Part shown: in pieces, positions 28,992-36,955 of the stretch | Position numbering within the stretch: the stretch's first letter is position 1 | Layout of the letters: the number at the start of each line of letters is the position of its first letter | NCBI RefSeq assembly: GCF_020535405.1 | Contig: NZ_CP085036.1 | Span: 2,294,001 to 2,358,000 of the forward strand | Reading direction: 5' to 3' | DNA: 64,000 nucleotides | Origin: Antiquaquibacter oligotrophicus | Lineage (GTDB): Bacteria > Actinomycetota > Actinomycetes > Actinomycetales > Microbacteriaceae | Made by a program: the position numbers and the translations under genes | Notes under the pieces: model-generated | The model's input: only the letters and a program-made list of their open reading frames with translations | Databases searched by the model: none | Told to the model about the DNA's origin: nothing

Positions 28992-30047
28992 ATGGATGCC
29001 CTGCAACCCGGTCTCGGACCGATCCGCTCCGCGACCTATCTCCCCGCAGAGCCCACCGACGTTCTGTGGGGGAGTCTTCCGTGTGAGCAGGACACTCCGG
29101 TGCTCTCGATCGACCCCGGTACCGAGGTCACGATCGACACGATCAGCCACGAGGGGATCCTCGAGGATCAGGGCCGTGACCCCGTCGCGTTTTTCGGTCG
29201 CTACGGTGTGCCGCGCGAGCTGGTGCTCGATGACGCGGTGGCGCTCGCCGCATCCGACCGCTCGCGAGGTGATCGGGGGCCGCACGTTGTCACGGGGCCG
29301 ATCCGGGTTGCTGGCGCGCGCCGCGGCGACCTCCTGCGTATGACGGTTGTCGAGACCCTGCAGCGGGTGCCCTACGGCGTCGTCTCCAACCGTCACGGAC
29401 GAGGCGCGCTGCACGGTGAGTACCCCGTGCGGCAGGAGACGGTGAGTGTTTTCGCCGGGGTGGATGGCGAGCACGGCACACTCCCGCGCACGCTCGGTGA
29501 CGATCACACCGTGCGATTCCCGCTGGCACCGTTCCTCGGCATCATGGGTGTCGCGGTCGCCGGCGATGAACGGCCGCACTCCGTGCCGCCGGGGCCGCAC
29601 GGGGGCAACATCGACATCAACCTCATCACCGAGGGTGCTTCGCTCTACCTTCCCGTGCAGGTCGACGGAGCGCTCGCGTACATCGGCGACCCGCACTTCG
29701 CGCAGGGTGACGGCGAGGTGGCGCTTACCGCCATGGAAGCTTCACTGCGCGCGACCATCCGGTTCGAGGTTGTCGCGCACGAGGATGCGATTCGGGAGTT
29801 CGGCGAGCTCGTCGGGCCGCTCGCCGAGACCAGCGAATACCTCATTCCGACGGGAATGAACGAGGACCTCGATATCGCCGTTCAGGATTGTGTGCGCGCG
29901 GCAATCGCGCTCCTCCGTGCTCGATTCGGGATGGATGCCGAGCACGCGTACGCGTACCTGAGCGCCGCGACGGACTTCAACATCAGCCAGGTCGTCGACC
30001 TCGTCAAGGGTGTGCACGCCCGGATCAGGGTGGCCGACTTTGGGTGA
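28992..30047 (+). CDS. Acetamidase/formamidase family protein
   Basis: The 351-aa protein matches the FmdA/AmdA amidohydrolase family over its full length. It has an N-terminal LWGSLPCEQDTPVLSIDPGT, then VTGPIRVAGARRGDLLRMTV, PPGPHGGNIDINLITEGASL with metal-binding His/Asn/Asp residues, and IGDPHFAQGDGEVALTAMEA. Family members release ammonia from short amides such as formamide. It follows modC by 9 nt and overlaps the next amidase gene, so it fits a nitrogen-release role. The substrate is not determinable from sequence. Confidence 0.9.
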   Translation: MDALQPGLGPIRSATYLPAEPTDVLWGSLPCEQDTPVLSIDPGTEVTIDTISHEGILEDQGRDPVAFFGRYGVPRELVLDDAVALAASDRSRGDRGPHVVTGPIRVAGARRGDLLRMTVVETLQRVPYGVVSNRHGRGALHGEYPVRQETVSVFAGVDGEHGTLPRTLGDDHTVRFPLAPFLGIMGVAVAGDERPHSVPPGPHGGNIDINLITEGASLYLPVQVDGALAYIGDPHFAQGDGEVALTAMEASLRATIRFEVVAHEDAIREFGELVGPLAETSEYLIPTGMNEDLDIAVQDCVRAAIALLRARFGMDAEHAYAYLSAATDFNISQVVDLVKGVHARIRVADFG

Positions 30048-31545
30048 CGTACTGCAGGCATTCTGGCGCTATGAGCGCGCGCTCATGGCCAACGACCTGG
30101 TGGAACTGGACGCGCTGTTCGCACCCGGCCCTGACACACTTCGCGGCGACGCGGCGGGCATCCTTGTCGGCCACGATGCGATCAGCGACTTCCGTCGAGG
30201 CCGGGGCGGTGCCCCGCTGCGGGAGATCCTCCATGTGGAGGTCCGGGAGGTCTCGGATGATGCGGCGCTCGTCATCGCGGTAACGGCTCCGCGCACGGGC
30301 GGGCGCGGTCAGCAAACGCAACTGTGGCGCCGCATCGACGGTGACTGGAAGGTCACCGCGGCGCATGTGTCCCTGCCGGTACCCGCGATCGATTCGCGGA
30401 TCTGGAGGGCAGCCGGGGCACCCCTCGTGCCTCCAAGCGGTGAGGGACCCTTGGCGGGGGAGTCCGTCGCGGTGAAGGACCTGTTCGCCGTTGGGGGTTA
30501 TGCGGTCGGCGCGGGCAATCCGGTGTGGCTGGCCGAGGCATCCGTCGAGTCCGCAAACGCGACGGCAGTGCAGCAGTTGCTCGACCACGGAGCGAGCGTT
30601 GCCGGCATCGCCCAGACGGATGAGTTCGCGTATTCGATCGCGGGGCAGAACTCGCACTACGGCACGCCACCCAGCCCTGCCGTTGTGGGCGGACTGCCAG
30701 GAGGGTCGACAAGCGGCCCGGCCTCGGCGGTTGCGCTCGGACAAGCGAGCATCGGCCTCGGAACTGACACGGGAGGGTCGATTCGTGTTCCCGCCTCGTA
30801 CCAGGGGTTGTGGGGCCTCCGCACGACTCACGGAGCAGTCTCCGCAGAGGGGCTGCTGCCGCTCGCACCCACGTTCGACACGGTCGGATGGCTCACACGC
30901 AACGCCGCGTCCCTCAAGGGCGCCGCCGGTGCGAGCCTGCGCGAGCACGCGGCGGCGGGAGACTTCGTTGTCGCGCCAGACCTGCTCGAGCACGCGACTC
31001 CGGACGTGCGCGCCGCGTTCACGGCCGCAGTCGGTGAGCACGAACGAATCGACATCGGAGACGCCAGCGAGCTACTCTACATCTTCCGCAGCGTGCAGGC
31101 GGCGGAGGCGTGGGCCACGCACGGTGCCTGGGTGTCGGCGCACCCGGGAGCTCTGGGACCGGATGTCGCGGGGCGCTTCGCCGCGGCAGCACTCGTCACC
31201 GCCGAGCAGGAGTCGTCGGCGCGCTTGCGACTCGCGGAGGCGCGTGCACGTCTGGACGAGGTGCTCGGCGATCGCGTGCTGCTTCTGCCATCGGCATCCT
31301 CGATCGCCCCCAGCGCTGTGACCGACGCCGCGACCGTTGAGGCAACCCGTCAGGGAACGATGCGTCTCACCTCCGTTGCCGGCATCACGGGGAGGCCCGC
31401 GCTCAGCGTGCCGCTGCTCTCGGTGCCGCAGTCGGGTGCACTGCTTCCCGCACCCGTCGGGTTGTGTCTCGTGGGGCCACGGCACAGCGAGATCGCCCTC
31501 ATCGCCCTGGGCGAGCAACTGCTCGAGTCGTCGAGCCGCTCCTGA
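30040..31545 (+). CDS. AtzH-like domain fused to an amidase-signature hydrolase
   Basis: The ~501-aa fusion has residues 1-120 forming a small SnoaL/AtzH-like cone domain (LQAFWRYERALMANDLVELD, LWRRIDGDWKVTAAHVS). Residues ~140-500 are an amidase-signature enzyme with the catalytic triad region: VAVKDLF carries the Lys, GGSTSGPASAVA the cis-Ser, and TDTGGSIRVPASYQGL the nucleophilic Ser. AtzE/AtzH pairs act in cyanurate/1-carboxybiuret breakdown; here both are one polypeptide. I take the TTG at 30040, which overlaps the previous stop; a GTG at 30010 is an alternative. Likely product: ammonia from an imide, ureide or amide. Confidence 0.85.
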   Translation: MGDVLQAFWRYERALMANDLVELDALFAPGPDTLRGDAAGILVGHDAISDFRRGRGGAPLREILHVEVREVSDDAALVIAVTAPRTGGRGQQTQLWRRIDGDWKVTAAHVSLPVPAIDSRIWRAAGAPLVPPSGEGPLAGESVAVKDLFAVGGYAVGAGNPVWLAEASVESANATAVQQLLDHGASVAGIAQTDEFAYSIAGQNSHYGTPPSPAVVGGLPGGSTSGPASAVALGQASIGLGTDTGGSIRVPASYQGLWGLRTTHGAVSAEGLLPLAPTFDTVGWLTRNAASLKGAAGASLREHAAAGDFVVAPDLLEHATPDVRAAFTAAVGEHERIDIGDASELLYIFRSVQAAEAWATHGAWVSAHPGALGPDVAGRFAAAALVTAEQESSARLRLAEARARLDEVLGDRVLLLPSASSIAPSAVTDAATVEATRQGTMRLTSVAGITGRPALSVPLLSVPQSGALLPAPVGLCLVGPRHSEIALIALGEQLLESSSRS

Positions 31546-31620
31546 CCGACCGCCCGCCGCGCCCCGCCCGCGCTGCCTTCCCCGCTCCGACACGCCTGCG
31601 CTGCCTGCCCGCCCGACCCG

Positions 31621-31730
31621 CATTTCACTCTTCTCCGGAGGGTTGCGCGCGGGCACCCTGATGGGGCGCGAATGTGCGCGTTACAGGTGTGACTTCAGCC
31701 CGAAAGCTCCGGAAAAGTGCGCGAAAAACG
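31621..31730. repeat. Extragenic element copy A (conserved ends, unique 56-nt core)
   Basis: The element lies in the 273-nt gap upstream of pucG. The left end (31621-31644, CATTTCACTCTTCTCCGGAG then GGTT) and right end (31701-31730, CGAAAGCTCCGGAAAAGTGC onward) are nearly identical to those of copy B at 34338-34446, while the 56-nt middle differs. The ends contain the complementary pair CTTCTCCGGAG / CTCCGGAAAAG. The two copies bracket pucG and the allantoate amidohydrolase gene. The remaining bases of the gap hold no gene. Confidence 0.7.
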
Positions 31731-31780
31731 CACGAGGGGCACGCTGGTGCTTCCGCGTGGCATCCAAAATGTTGATCTCA

Positions 31781-31796
31781 GTAACATTCCCGTAGC
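31781..31796. promoter_or_regulatory. Weak GlnR-type box upstream of pucG
   Basis: GTAAC - 6 nt - GTAGC lies 23 nt before the pucG ATG. The first half fits GTnAC, the second deviates at one position. An overlapping inverted repeat AATGTT - 9 nt - AACATT (31768-31788) is also present. It is listed because three better sites precede other genes of this pathway. Confidence 0.3.
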
Positions 31797-31818
31797 ACGC
31801 GCCGCATACGATGGGGCC

Positions 31819-33033
31819 ATGTCAGCCGAGCCCATCAATCCTCCGCCGCGACTGCTGATGGGCCCTGGCCCGATCAACGCCGATCCTCGTGTTCTGCGGG
31901 CCATGTCCGCACAACTCGTCGGTCAGTACGACCCCGCGATGACGGCATACATGAACGAGACCATGGAGCTCTATCGCGGAGTGTTTCGCACGCAGAACGA
32001 GGCGACTCTCCTCGTGGACGGCACGAGCCGGGCGGGCATCGAGGCGGCGCTGATCTCGCTTCTCGAGCCGGGCGATGTTGTGCTCGTTCCCATCTTCGGT
32101 CGGTTCGGTCACCTGTTGCGTGAGATCGCCGAACGCGCCCAGGCCGACGTGCGAGTGATCGAGCGTGAGTGGGGCACCGTTTTCACGCCGTCCGAAATCG
32201 AGGCCGCGATCATCGAGCACAAACCGAAGCTCCTCGCGGTTGTCCACGGCGACACGTCGACGACCGTCGCCCAGCCGCTCGATGAGCTGGGGGAACTCTG
32301 CCGAAAACACGGCGTGCTTCTCTACACGGATGCCACGGCCTCCCTCGGCGGCAACACATTCGAGACCGACCAGTGGGGCATCGACGTCGTGACAGCCGGC
32401 CTGCAGAAATGTCTCGGCGGCCCGTCGGGAAGCGCGCCGATCACCCTGTCGGCAGCGGCCGTGGATGTTGTGAACTCTCGCAAATCGGTGGAGGCGGGCA
32501 TCCGGGCCGAGGGTGACGCCGTCAGCGCCCACCCGGTGCGCAGCAACTACTTCGACCTCGGTCAGATCCTCGACTACTGGGGCCCGCGGCGGCTCAACCA
32601 CCACACCGAGGCGACGAGCATGCTCTACGGCGCCCGAGAGTGCGCGCGACTGCTCGTCGAGGAGGGTCTCCCCAACGCCGTCGAACGTCATCGGCTTCAC
32701 GGCGCAGCGATGGTCGAGGGGCTCAGAGCCCTGGGCTTCGAGATCTTCGGCGACCAATCGGTGCGCATGAACAACGTCGTCGGCGTATATATCCCGGACG
32801 GCATAGACGGCGACGCAGGGCGAGCAACCATGCTCGAGGACTTCGGTATCGAGATCGGTACTTCGTTCGGACCCCTCCACGGCAAGGTGTGGCGTGTGGG
32901 CGTCATGGGCTACAACACGCGACGGGATGCCGTGCTCACGACTCTCGCAGCGCTCGAGAACGTCCTCAGCCGTGGTGGAGTCACGGTGACGTCGGGCGCG
33001 GGTGTCGGAGCGGCGGTCGACTTCTATGGGTGA
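31819..33033 (+). CDS. pucG: Pyridoxal-5'-phosphate aminotransferase, PucG-like ((S)-ureidoglycine-glyoxylate aminotransferase)
   Basis: The 404-aa class V aminotransferase has LLMGPGPINADPRVLRAMSA at the N-terminus, a substrate loop VDGTSRAGIEAALISLLEPG, VVHGDTSTTVAQPLDELGEL, and the PLP lysine in VVTAGLQKCLGGPSGSAP (Lys ~197). This is the alanine-glyoxylate/PucG subfamily. In purine catabolism PucG moves the amino group of ureidoglycine to glyoxylate, giving glycine. Context with allantoate amidohydrolase, whose start overlaps its end by 8 nt, supports PucG over a photorespiratory-type AGT. The chosen ATG gives the family-typical start; a 34-codon extension lies in the leader. Confidence 0.88.
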   Translation: MSAEPINPPPRLLMGPGPINADPRVLRAMSAQLVGQYDPAMTAYMNETMELYRGVFRTQNEATLLVDGTSRAGIEAALISLLEPGDVVLVPIFGRFGHLLREIAERAQADVRVIEREWGTVFTPSEIEAAIIEHKPKLLAVVHGDTSTTVAQPLDELGELCRKHGVLLYTDATASLGGNTFETDQWGIDVVTAGLQKCLGGPSGSAPITLSAAAVDVVNSRKSVEAGIRAEGDAVSAHPVRSNYFDLGQILDYWGPRRLNHHTEATSMLYGARECARLLVEEGLPNAVERHRLHGAAMVEGLRALGFEIFGDQSVRMNNVVGVYIPDGIDGDAGRATMLEDFGIEIGTSFGPLHGKVWRVGVMGYNTRRDAVLTTLAALENVLSRGGVTVTSGAGVGAAVDFYG

Positions 33034-34252
33034 CGCCCAGCGTGTGATGGATCGCAGCAACGAGCTCGCTGCGATCTCGGCCGACCCCGACCATCTCGTT
33101 CGAGTGCACCTCACACCCGAACACAAAGCAGCCAACGAACTCGTCGCGTCGTGGATGGAGGAGGCGGGACTGTCCACGTGGCAGGATGCCGCGGGCAACC
33201 AGTGCGGGCGACTCGAGGGCCGTGAGCCGGACCTGCCAGCGCTCCTCCTCGGCTCGCACATCGACACGGTCCCCGATGCCGGACGCTACGACGGGATGCT
33301 CGGTGTGCTGCTCGCGATCGAGGTTGTCGCGCGGCTGCGTGATCGGGCATCCGAACTTCCATTCGCCATCGAGGTTGTCGCCTTCAGTGATGAGGAGGGC
33401 ACACGCTTCGGCAACGCACTCATGGGCAGTAGGGCACTGTCCGGCCAGTGGGACGACGAGTGGTGGGATCTGCGGGACGAGGACGGCATCTCCCTCGCGG
33501 AAGCCTTCGTCGACTTCGGCCTCGACCCCGCGCGACTGCCGGGCGCCTTCCGTCGGCCCGAACAGTTCGTCGGGTACCTCGAAGCGCACATCGAGCAGGG
33601 TCCGTGGTTGGAGGATGCCGATCGAGCGCTCGGTGTTGTCACCTCCATCGCGGGCGCTCGCCGGTTCGAGTTCACGATGATCGGCAAGGCTGGCCACGCT
33701 GGCGGCTCGCCCTATGACCGCCGCCGCGACGCCCTCGTCGGGGCGAGCGAACTCGTGGTCGAGATCGAACGCATCTCCAAGGAACGCCACGTCATCGGCA
33801 CCGTCGGCAAACTCGAGGTGCTCCCGGGCGGCGTCAACGTCATCCCGGGACGGGTCGACTTCAGCCTCGATCTGCGCGCGGAGTTCGACGACGATCGGGA
33901 CGAGGCGCTCCGAGCTATCCGTGAGGCGGCGAAGGAGATCGCCGCGCGACGGCGGCTCGAGTTCCATGCGGAGGAGATGTACCGCGCTGACGCCGTGATG
34001 TGCGACCTGGATCTCCGGAGTGCGGTTGAGGCGGGCATCCGGGCGACGGGTGATGCGGAGCCGATGGCGATGTGGAGCCGAGCCGGACACGACGGGATGG
34101 CCGTGGTGGCGGTTGCACCGATCGCAATGCTGTTCATCCGGTGCAAAGGTGGTGTGAGCCACCACCCCGACGAGTCGGTCACGAAGGCCGATGTTGCGGT
34201 GGCGCTCGACGCCTACGAGGCCGCCGTTCTGGAACTCGCAAAGCAGCGCTGA
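33026..34252 (+). CDS. allC: Allantoate amidohydrolase (M20 / Zn-dependent hydantoinase-carbamoylase family)
   Basis: The 408-aa M20-family amidohydrolase has the metal ligands in LLGSHIDTVPDAGRYDGMLG, AFSDEEGTRFGNALMGSRAL, and YLEAHIEQGPWLEDADRALG. A dimerisation-domain motif IGKAGHAGGSPYDRRRDAL and the C-terminal SRAGHDGMAVVAVAP / GVSHHPDES are also present. It hydrolyses allantoate to ureidoglycine, CO2 and ammonia. N-carbamoyl-amino acid hydrolases are close relatives, but pathway context favours allantoate. The ATG overlaps pucG. Confidence 0.88.
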   Translation: MGDAQRVMDRSNELAAISADPDHLVRVHLTPEHKAANELVASWMEEAGLSTWQDAAGNQCGRLEGREPDLPALLLGSHIDTVPDAGRYDGMLGVLLAIEVVARLRDRASELPFAIEVVAFSDEEGTRFGNALMGSRALSGQWDDEWWDLRDEDGISLAEAFVDFGLDPARLPGAFRRPEQFVGYLEAHIEQGPWLEDADRALGVVTSIAGARRFEFTMIGKAGHAGGSPYDRRRDALVGASELVVEIERISKERHVIGTVGKLEVLPGGVNVIPGRVDFSLDLRAEFDDDRDEALRAIREAAKEIAARRRLEFHAEEMYRADAVMCDLDLRSAVEAGIRATGDAEPMAMWSRAGHDGMAVVAVAPIAMLFIRCKGGVSHHPDESVTKADVAVALDAYEAAVLELAKQR

Positions 34253-34337
34253 TCTCCGCACCCCGCATTCCACTGCACCCCAACTCCCGACTCCCGACTC
34301 CCGGGTCCCGGTTCCCGGCCCCGACTCCACTCGGCCT

Positions 34338-34446
34338 CATTTCCCTCTTCTCCGGAGGGTTCATTTTCACAGCCCCGGGTTTCAGCCGACGTAGCTGTGG
34401 CTGGAGTGATCCAGGGTCGAAAGCTCCGGAGAAGTGCACGATAACG
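34338..34446. repeat. Extragenic element copy B (conserved ends, unique 56-nt core)
   Basis: The element lies between allC and the convergent NTP-transferase gene. The left 24 nt differ from copy A (31621) at one base and the right 29 nt at about three. The 56-nt core is unrelated to that of copy A but exactly equal in length, and has its own complementary arms (CACAGC / GCTGTG). CTTCTCCGGAG and CTCCGGAGAAG form a perfect 11-bp inverted pair. Just upstream are three tandem ACTCCCG heptamers (34283-34303). Confidence 0.7.
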
Positions 34447-34480
34447 AGCGGTGAGGCCGCGGGTGGGAGAGAGCGTGACC

Positions 34481-35017
34481 CTAGGCAGTGTCCACGTCGG
34501 TACCGTCCCAGAGGTCGGCGCACTCGATCTCCTCGACCCCGTTGTCGACGAGGTAGGCGCGGGCACCGCGGTCGCCGTCCAGCCTTTCGGCCGCCCGGCG
34601 AACATGGTCGCGTCCGAGGAGCACCGGATGCCCGGGCCGGCCGTCGTACGTCGCTTGTCGCAGCACGCCCGGCCACGACTGGTGCACCACCCGCTCGACG
34701 ACGGACCGAGGTAATCCGGGCAGGTCAACGAGGGTCACGAGCGCGGCATCCGTGCTCGGCACCGCGGCAAGGCCCGCGCGAAGCGACGCCGACAGTCCGC
34801 GCTGCCAGTCCTCGGCGATGACGGTGTGCACGAAGCCCGGCACGGGTGCCTCCGGTGCCGCGCCGAGCACAACAACGATGTCCTCGGTGGCTGCCCGGAG
34901 CGCGTCCACCGCGAGCTCGATCCATGGTGTGCCGTCGTCCGCGCGTCGCAGAGCCTTCGGGCCGCCCGCGCGTGTGCCCGCACCGGCGGCGAGCACGATT
35001 CCGGTGATTCCCGCCAT
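34481..35017 (-). CDS. MocA-like nucleotidyltransferase (molybdenum cofactor cytidylyltransferase type)
   Basis: The ~178-aa protein has the NTP-transferase signature GIVLAAGAGTRAGGPKAL at the N-terminus, LVTLVDLPGLP (metal-binding Asp) and GRPGHPVLLGRDH. This matches the MobA-like/MocA group that attaches CMP to molybdopterin for xanthine-dehydrogenase-type enzymes. It lies in a urate-degradation cluster near molybdate uptake genes, which suggests a Mo-hydroxylase elsewhere in the genome. I choose the ATG at 35017; a longer frame would overlap the divergent uraD gene. Confidence 0.8.
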   Translation of the reverse strand: MAGITGIVLAAGAGTRAGGPKALRRADDGTPWIELAVDALRAATEDIVVVLGAAPEAPVPGFVHTVIAEDWQRGLSASLRAGLAAVPSTDAALVTLVDLPGLPRSVVERVVHQSWPGVLRQATYDGRPGHPVLLGRDHVRRAAERLDGDRGARAYLVDNGVEEIECADLWDGTDVDTA

Positions 35018-35033
35018 GCGTACAGTTATACCC
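35018..35033. promoter_or_regulatory. 16-nt divergent start region with overlapping -10 boxes (leaderless candidates)
   Basis: Only 16 nt separate the starts of the nucleotidyltransferase (minus) and uraD (plus). On the plus strand TACAGT sits 7 nt before the uraD ATG; on the minus strand TATAAC sits 7 nt before the other ATG. A -10 box 7 nt from the initiator codon is the hallmark of actinobacterial leaderless transcripts. There is no room for ribosome binding sites within the gap. Confidence 0.5.
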
Positions 35034-35516
35034 ATGAGCCTGAACGTCTCCGACACCGCACTACGGGAGGGGCTCGCCGCGAGCCTTGCCGTGCCGAGAT
35101 GGGTGGAGGATGTCGCATCCGCTGCCCCCTTCGACGACCTCGCCGCGCTGCTAGCCGCGGCCCATGCGGCGGCCACTCCGCTGTCGCCCGCCGAGATCGA
35201 CGAGGCGATAGCCCACCACCCCCGCATCGGCGAGAAGCCGAAGGGGGAGGGCACCTCGCAGTCCTTCAGCCGCGCGGAGCAGGGCAGCGACACCGAGTTC
35301 GCCGAGGAGATCGCTGCGGGCAATCGCGCCTACGAGGAGCGCTTCGGTCGCGTGTTCATCATCCGCGCGGCTGGCCGCGGTCGGGCCGAGATTCTTGCCG
35401 AGCTCACCCGCCGACTCGAGCTCGACAACGATACGGAACTCGCGATTGTTGGCGAGCAATTGCGCGACATCGCGTTGCTGCGGTTGGAGAAGCTTTTCGG
35501 AGAGGATGCCGCATGA
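35034..35516 (+). CDS. uraD: 2-oxo-4-hydroxy-4-carboxy-5-ureidoimidazoline (OHCU) decarboxylase
   Basis: The 160-aa all-helical protein has the family motifs VPRWVEDVASAAPFDDLAAL, AIAHHPRIGEKPKGEG (catalytic His region), SRAEQGSD, NRAYEERFGRVFIIRAAGRG and LRRLEL-type DNDTELAIVGEQLRDIALLR. It catalyses the last step from urate to S-allantoin. ATGA coupling with uraH follows. A longer in-frame reading upstream is antisense to the nucleotidyltransferase and not used. Confidence 0.93.
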   Translation: MSLNVSDTALREGLAASLAVPRWVEDVASAAPFDDLAALLAAAHAAATPLSPAEIDEAIAHHPRIGEKPKGEGTSQSFSRAEQGSDTEFAEEIAAGNRAYEERFGRVFIIRAAGRGRAEILAELTRRLELDNDTELAIVGEQLRDIALLRLEKLFGEDAA

Positions 35517-35836
35517 GCCACGTCACCACTCACGTGCTGGATGCCGCACTGGGCCGCCCTGCTGAGGGCATCCCGGTTGTGCTGTCCGGACCCGACGGTG
35601 AGATCGCCCGCGCCGTCACCAACCCGGACGGGCGCGTGCCCGACCTCGGCCCCGAGTTGCTCGCGGTGGGGGACTACCGTCTCGAGTTCGAGACGGGACT
35701 GTACTTCGCGGCATCCGGAACCGAGACGTTCTACCCGCGAGTGACGGTCGACTTCGTCATCGCCGATGCGGAATCGCACTACCACGTGCCCCTGCTGCTG
35801 AGCCCGTTCGGCTACAGCACCTACCGCGGCAGCTGA
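35513..35836 (+). CDS. uraH: 5-hydroxyisourate hydrolase (transthyretin-like)
   Basis: The 107-aa protein begins with the diagnostic VTTHVLDAALGRPAEGIPV and ends with the YRGS tetrapeptide; HYHVPLLLSPFGYSTYRGS carries the active-site His and Arg. It hydrolyses the product of urate oxidase. It is coupled to uraD by ATGA. Length is exactly that of the family. Confidence 0.95.
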   Translation: MSHVTTHVLDAALGRPAEGIPVVLSGPDGEIARAVTNPDGRVPDLGPELLAVGDYRLEFETGLYFAASGTETFYPRVTVDFVIADAESHYHVPLLLSPFGYSTYRGS

Positions 35837-35848
35837 CCTCCGTCCCCT

Positions 35849-35912
35849 CCGTGAGGTGCCCAGTTCGGTGGGTATTTTCGCAACCGAACCCACCGAAGTG
35901 GGCACCTCACGG
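35849..35912. repeat. Long palindrome between convergent genes (REP-like copy 1, probable bidirectional terminator)
   Basis: Arms of 25 nt (CCGTGAGGTGCCCAGTTCGG then TGGGT, and its complement) with one mismatch surround a 14-nt loop containing TTTTCGCAAC. It lies between uraH and a convergent gene. The same element occurs in opposite orientation at 43241-43298. Confidence 0.8.
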
Positions 35913-35926
35913 GCGGAACGGGGTTC

Positions 35927-36832
35927 CTAGAGCACCGTGAACCGGAGCGCGTGAGCGTCGAGCACCCCGCGCTCGACCAGCCGCGATCGCACCGCCTCGT
36001 ACTGCTCGATGAGGCGATCGGATGCCCCGCCCTCCACAACGACGAGGGCCCGCACGGGCGCGTCCCGAATCGGCACTAGCGCAGCACGGAGTCCGAGGTG
36101 GCGGCGGGCCGCGGCAATCTGCTCCGCCCCCTCGAGTGCGAAGAGTTCGACGTCGACGTGCGCCTGGGCCGCCGCGAACCGCAACTCTGGAGCGCGTGCG
36201 CCGTACACCCGCACAAGCTGGAGCCTCCCGTCGTCGACGGTGACGGCATCCGGGGCCGACGAGAAGAACGGGGCACCACCGGCGACGGGGGCCGGGAGCA
36301 GGGCATCCTGCACCGCCACAACCGGGGTGGTTTCGGTGAGTGGGCCGGTCAGGAGCGGAGCGTACTCCTGCGTGATCATGGCGCTGTCGGCGAGGGCGGC
36401 CACGGAGAACCGTGCGCGGGCCGCGGTCTCGTCGAGCGCGCGGGTGAGGAAGCCGAGCGCACGGGTGACCGGTACCGCGGCGGCCGAGTTCGGGTGCCAC
36501 GCTGAGTCGAGGGTGGAGGTCGCGAGTTTGTTGAGTGGCCGCCGCGCGCTGATCTGAAAACGCACGGGAGACCAGTCGATGTCGACGAGTCCGACCGTGC
36601 CACTGACGATGCGGGCGCGATGCATTTGCGCCTTCGGGTCCGACCACAGGTGCAGGTCTGCGCGGGGGCCCTGCTCGAGCACCCACGCAGTGAGCGGATT
36701 CAACGGTCCGCCCGTGCTGAACGCCGCCACGAAGTCATCCGAAGGCACACGCGCCCACACTCTGGTGCCCTCGATGACGTTCACCCATCCAGCATGAGCG
36801 ACGGCGGCCCGGCGTGACGCGATCGGAGTCAA
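35927..36832 (-). CDS. Hypothetical protein, purine-cluster associated
   Basis: The protein is up to 301 aa with no family I recognise. It is soluble, Ala-rich and lacks a signal peptide. Recognisable features are only secondary-structure-like: a beta-rich first half (ARIVSGTVGLVDIDWSPVRF) and an alpha/beta C-terminal half ending in a likely ACT- or ferredoxin-like segment (ALVPIRDAPVRALVVVEGG). The frame can start at TTG 36832 or GTG 36784 (VNVIEGTRVW); the latter may be real. It is divergent from the 2OG-oxygenase operon and shares a 175-nt control region with the GlnR-type box, so co-regulation is plausible. Confidence 0.65.
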   Translation of the reverse strand: MTPIASRRAAVAHAGWVNVIEGTRVWARVPSDDFVAAFSTGGPLNPLTAWVLEQGPRADLHLWSDPKAQMHRARIVSGTVGLVDIDWSPVRFQISARRPLNKLATSTLDSAWHPNSAAAVPVTRALGFLTRALDETAARARFSVAALADSAMITQEYAPLLTGPLTETTPVVAVQDALLPAPVAGGAPFFSSAPDAVTVDDGRLQLVRVYGARAPELRFAAAQAHVDVELFALEGAEQIAAARRHLGLRAALVPIRDAPVRALVVVEGGASDRLIEQYEAVRSRLVERGVLDAHALRFTVL

Positions 36833-36845
36833 CCTTTACGACCGA

Positions 36846-36872
36846 GTAACCACGAAGTAACAGGGCCGAAAC
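36846..36872. promoter_or_regulatory. GlnR-type nitrogen-control box (three half-sites)
   Basis: GTAAC - cacgaa - GTAAC - agggcc - GAAAC: three half-sites at an 11-nt period, matching the actinobacterial GlnR pattern GTnAC-n6-GaAAC. It is 136 nt before the 2OG-oxygenase ATG and just upstream of the divergent hypothetical gene, so it could serve both. Confidence 0.6.
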
Positions 36873-36955
36873 AGCCCGGGCGGACAGTAGTACCTGTCAC
36901 TTGGTGTTCTGGGAGCCTCGACTAGCTCGAGCCATGACCGGAAGACGGGAAGTGC

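Noticed and set aside
34283..34303. ACTCCCG tandem heptamers as a CRISPR-like or origin-like repeat
   Set aside because: Only three 7-nt copies in a short intergenic stretch; simple slippage repeat.
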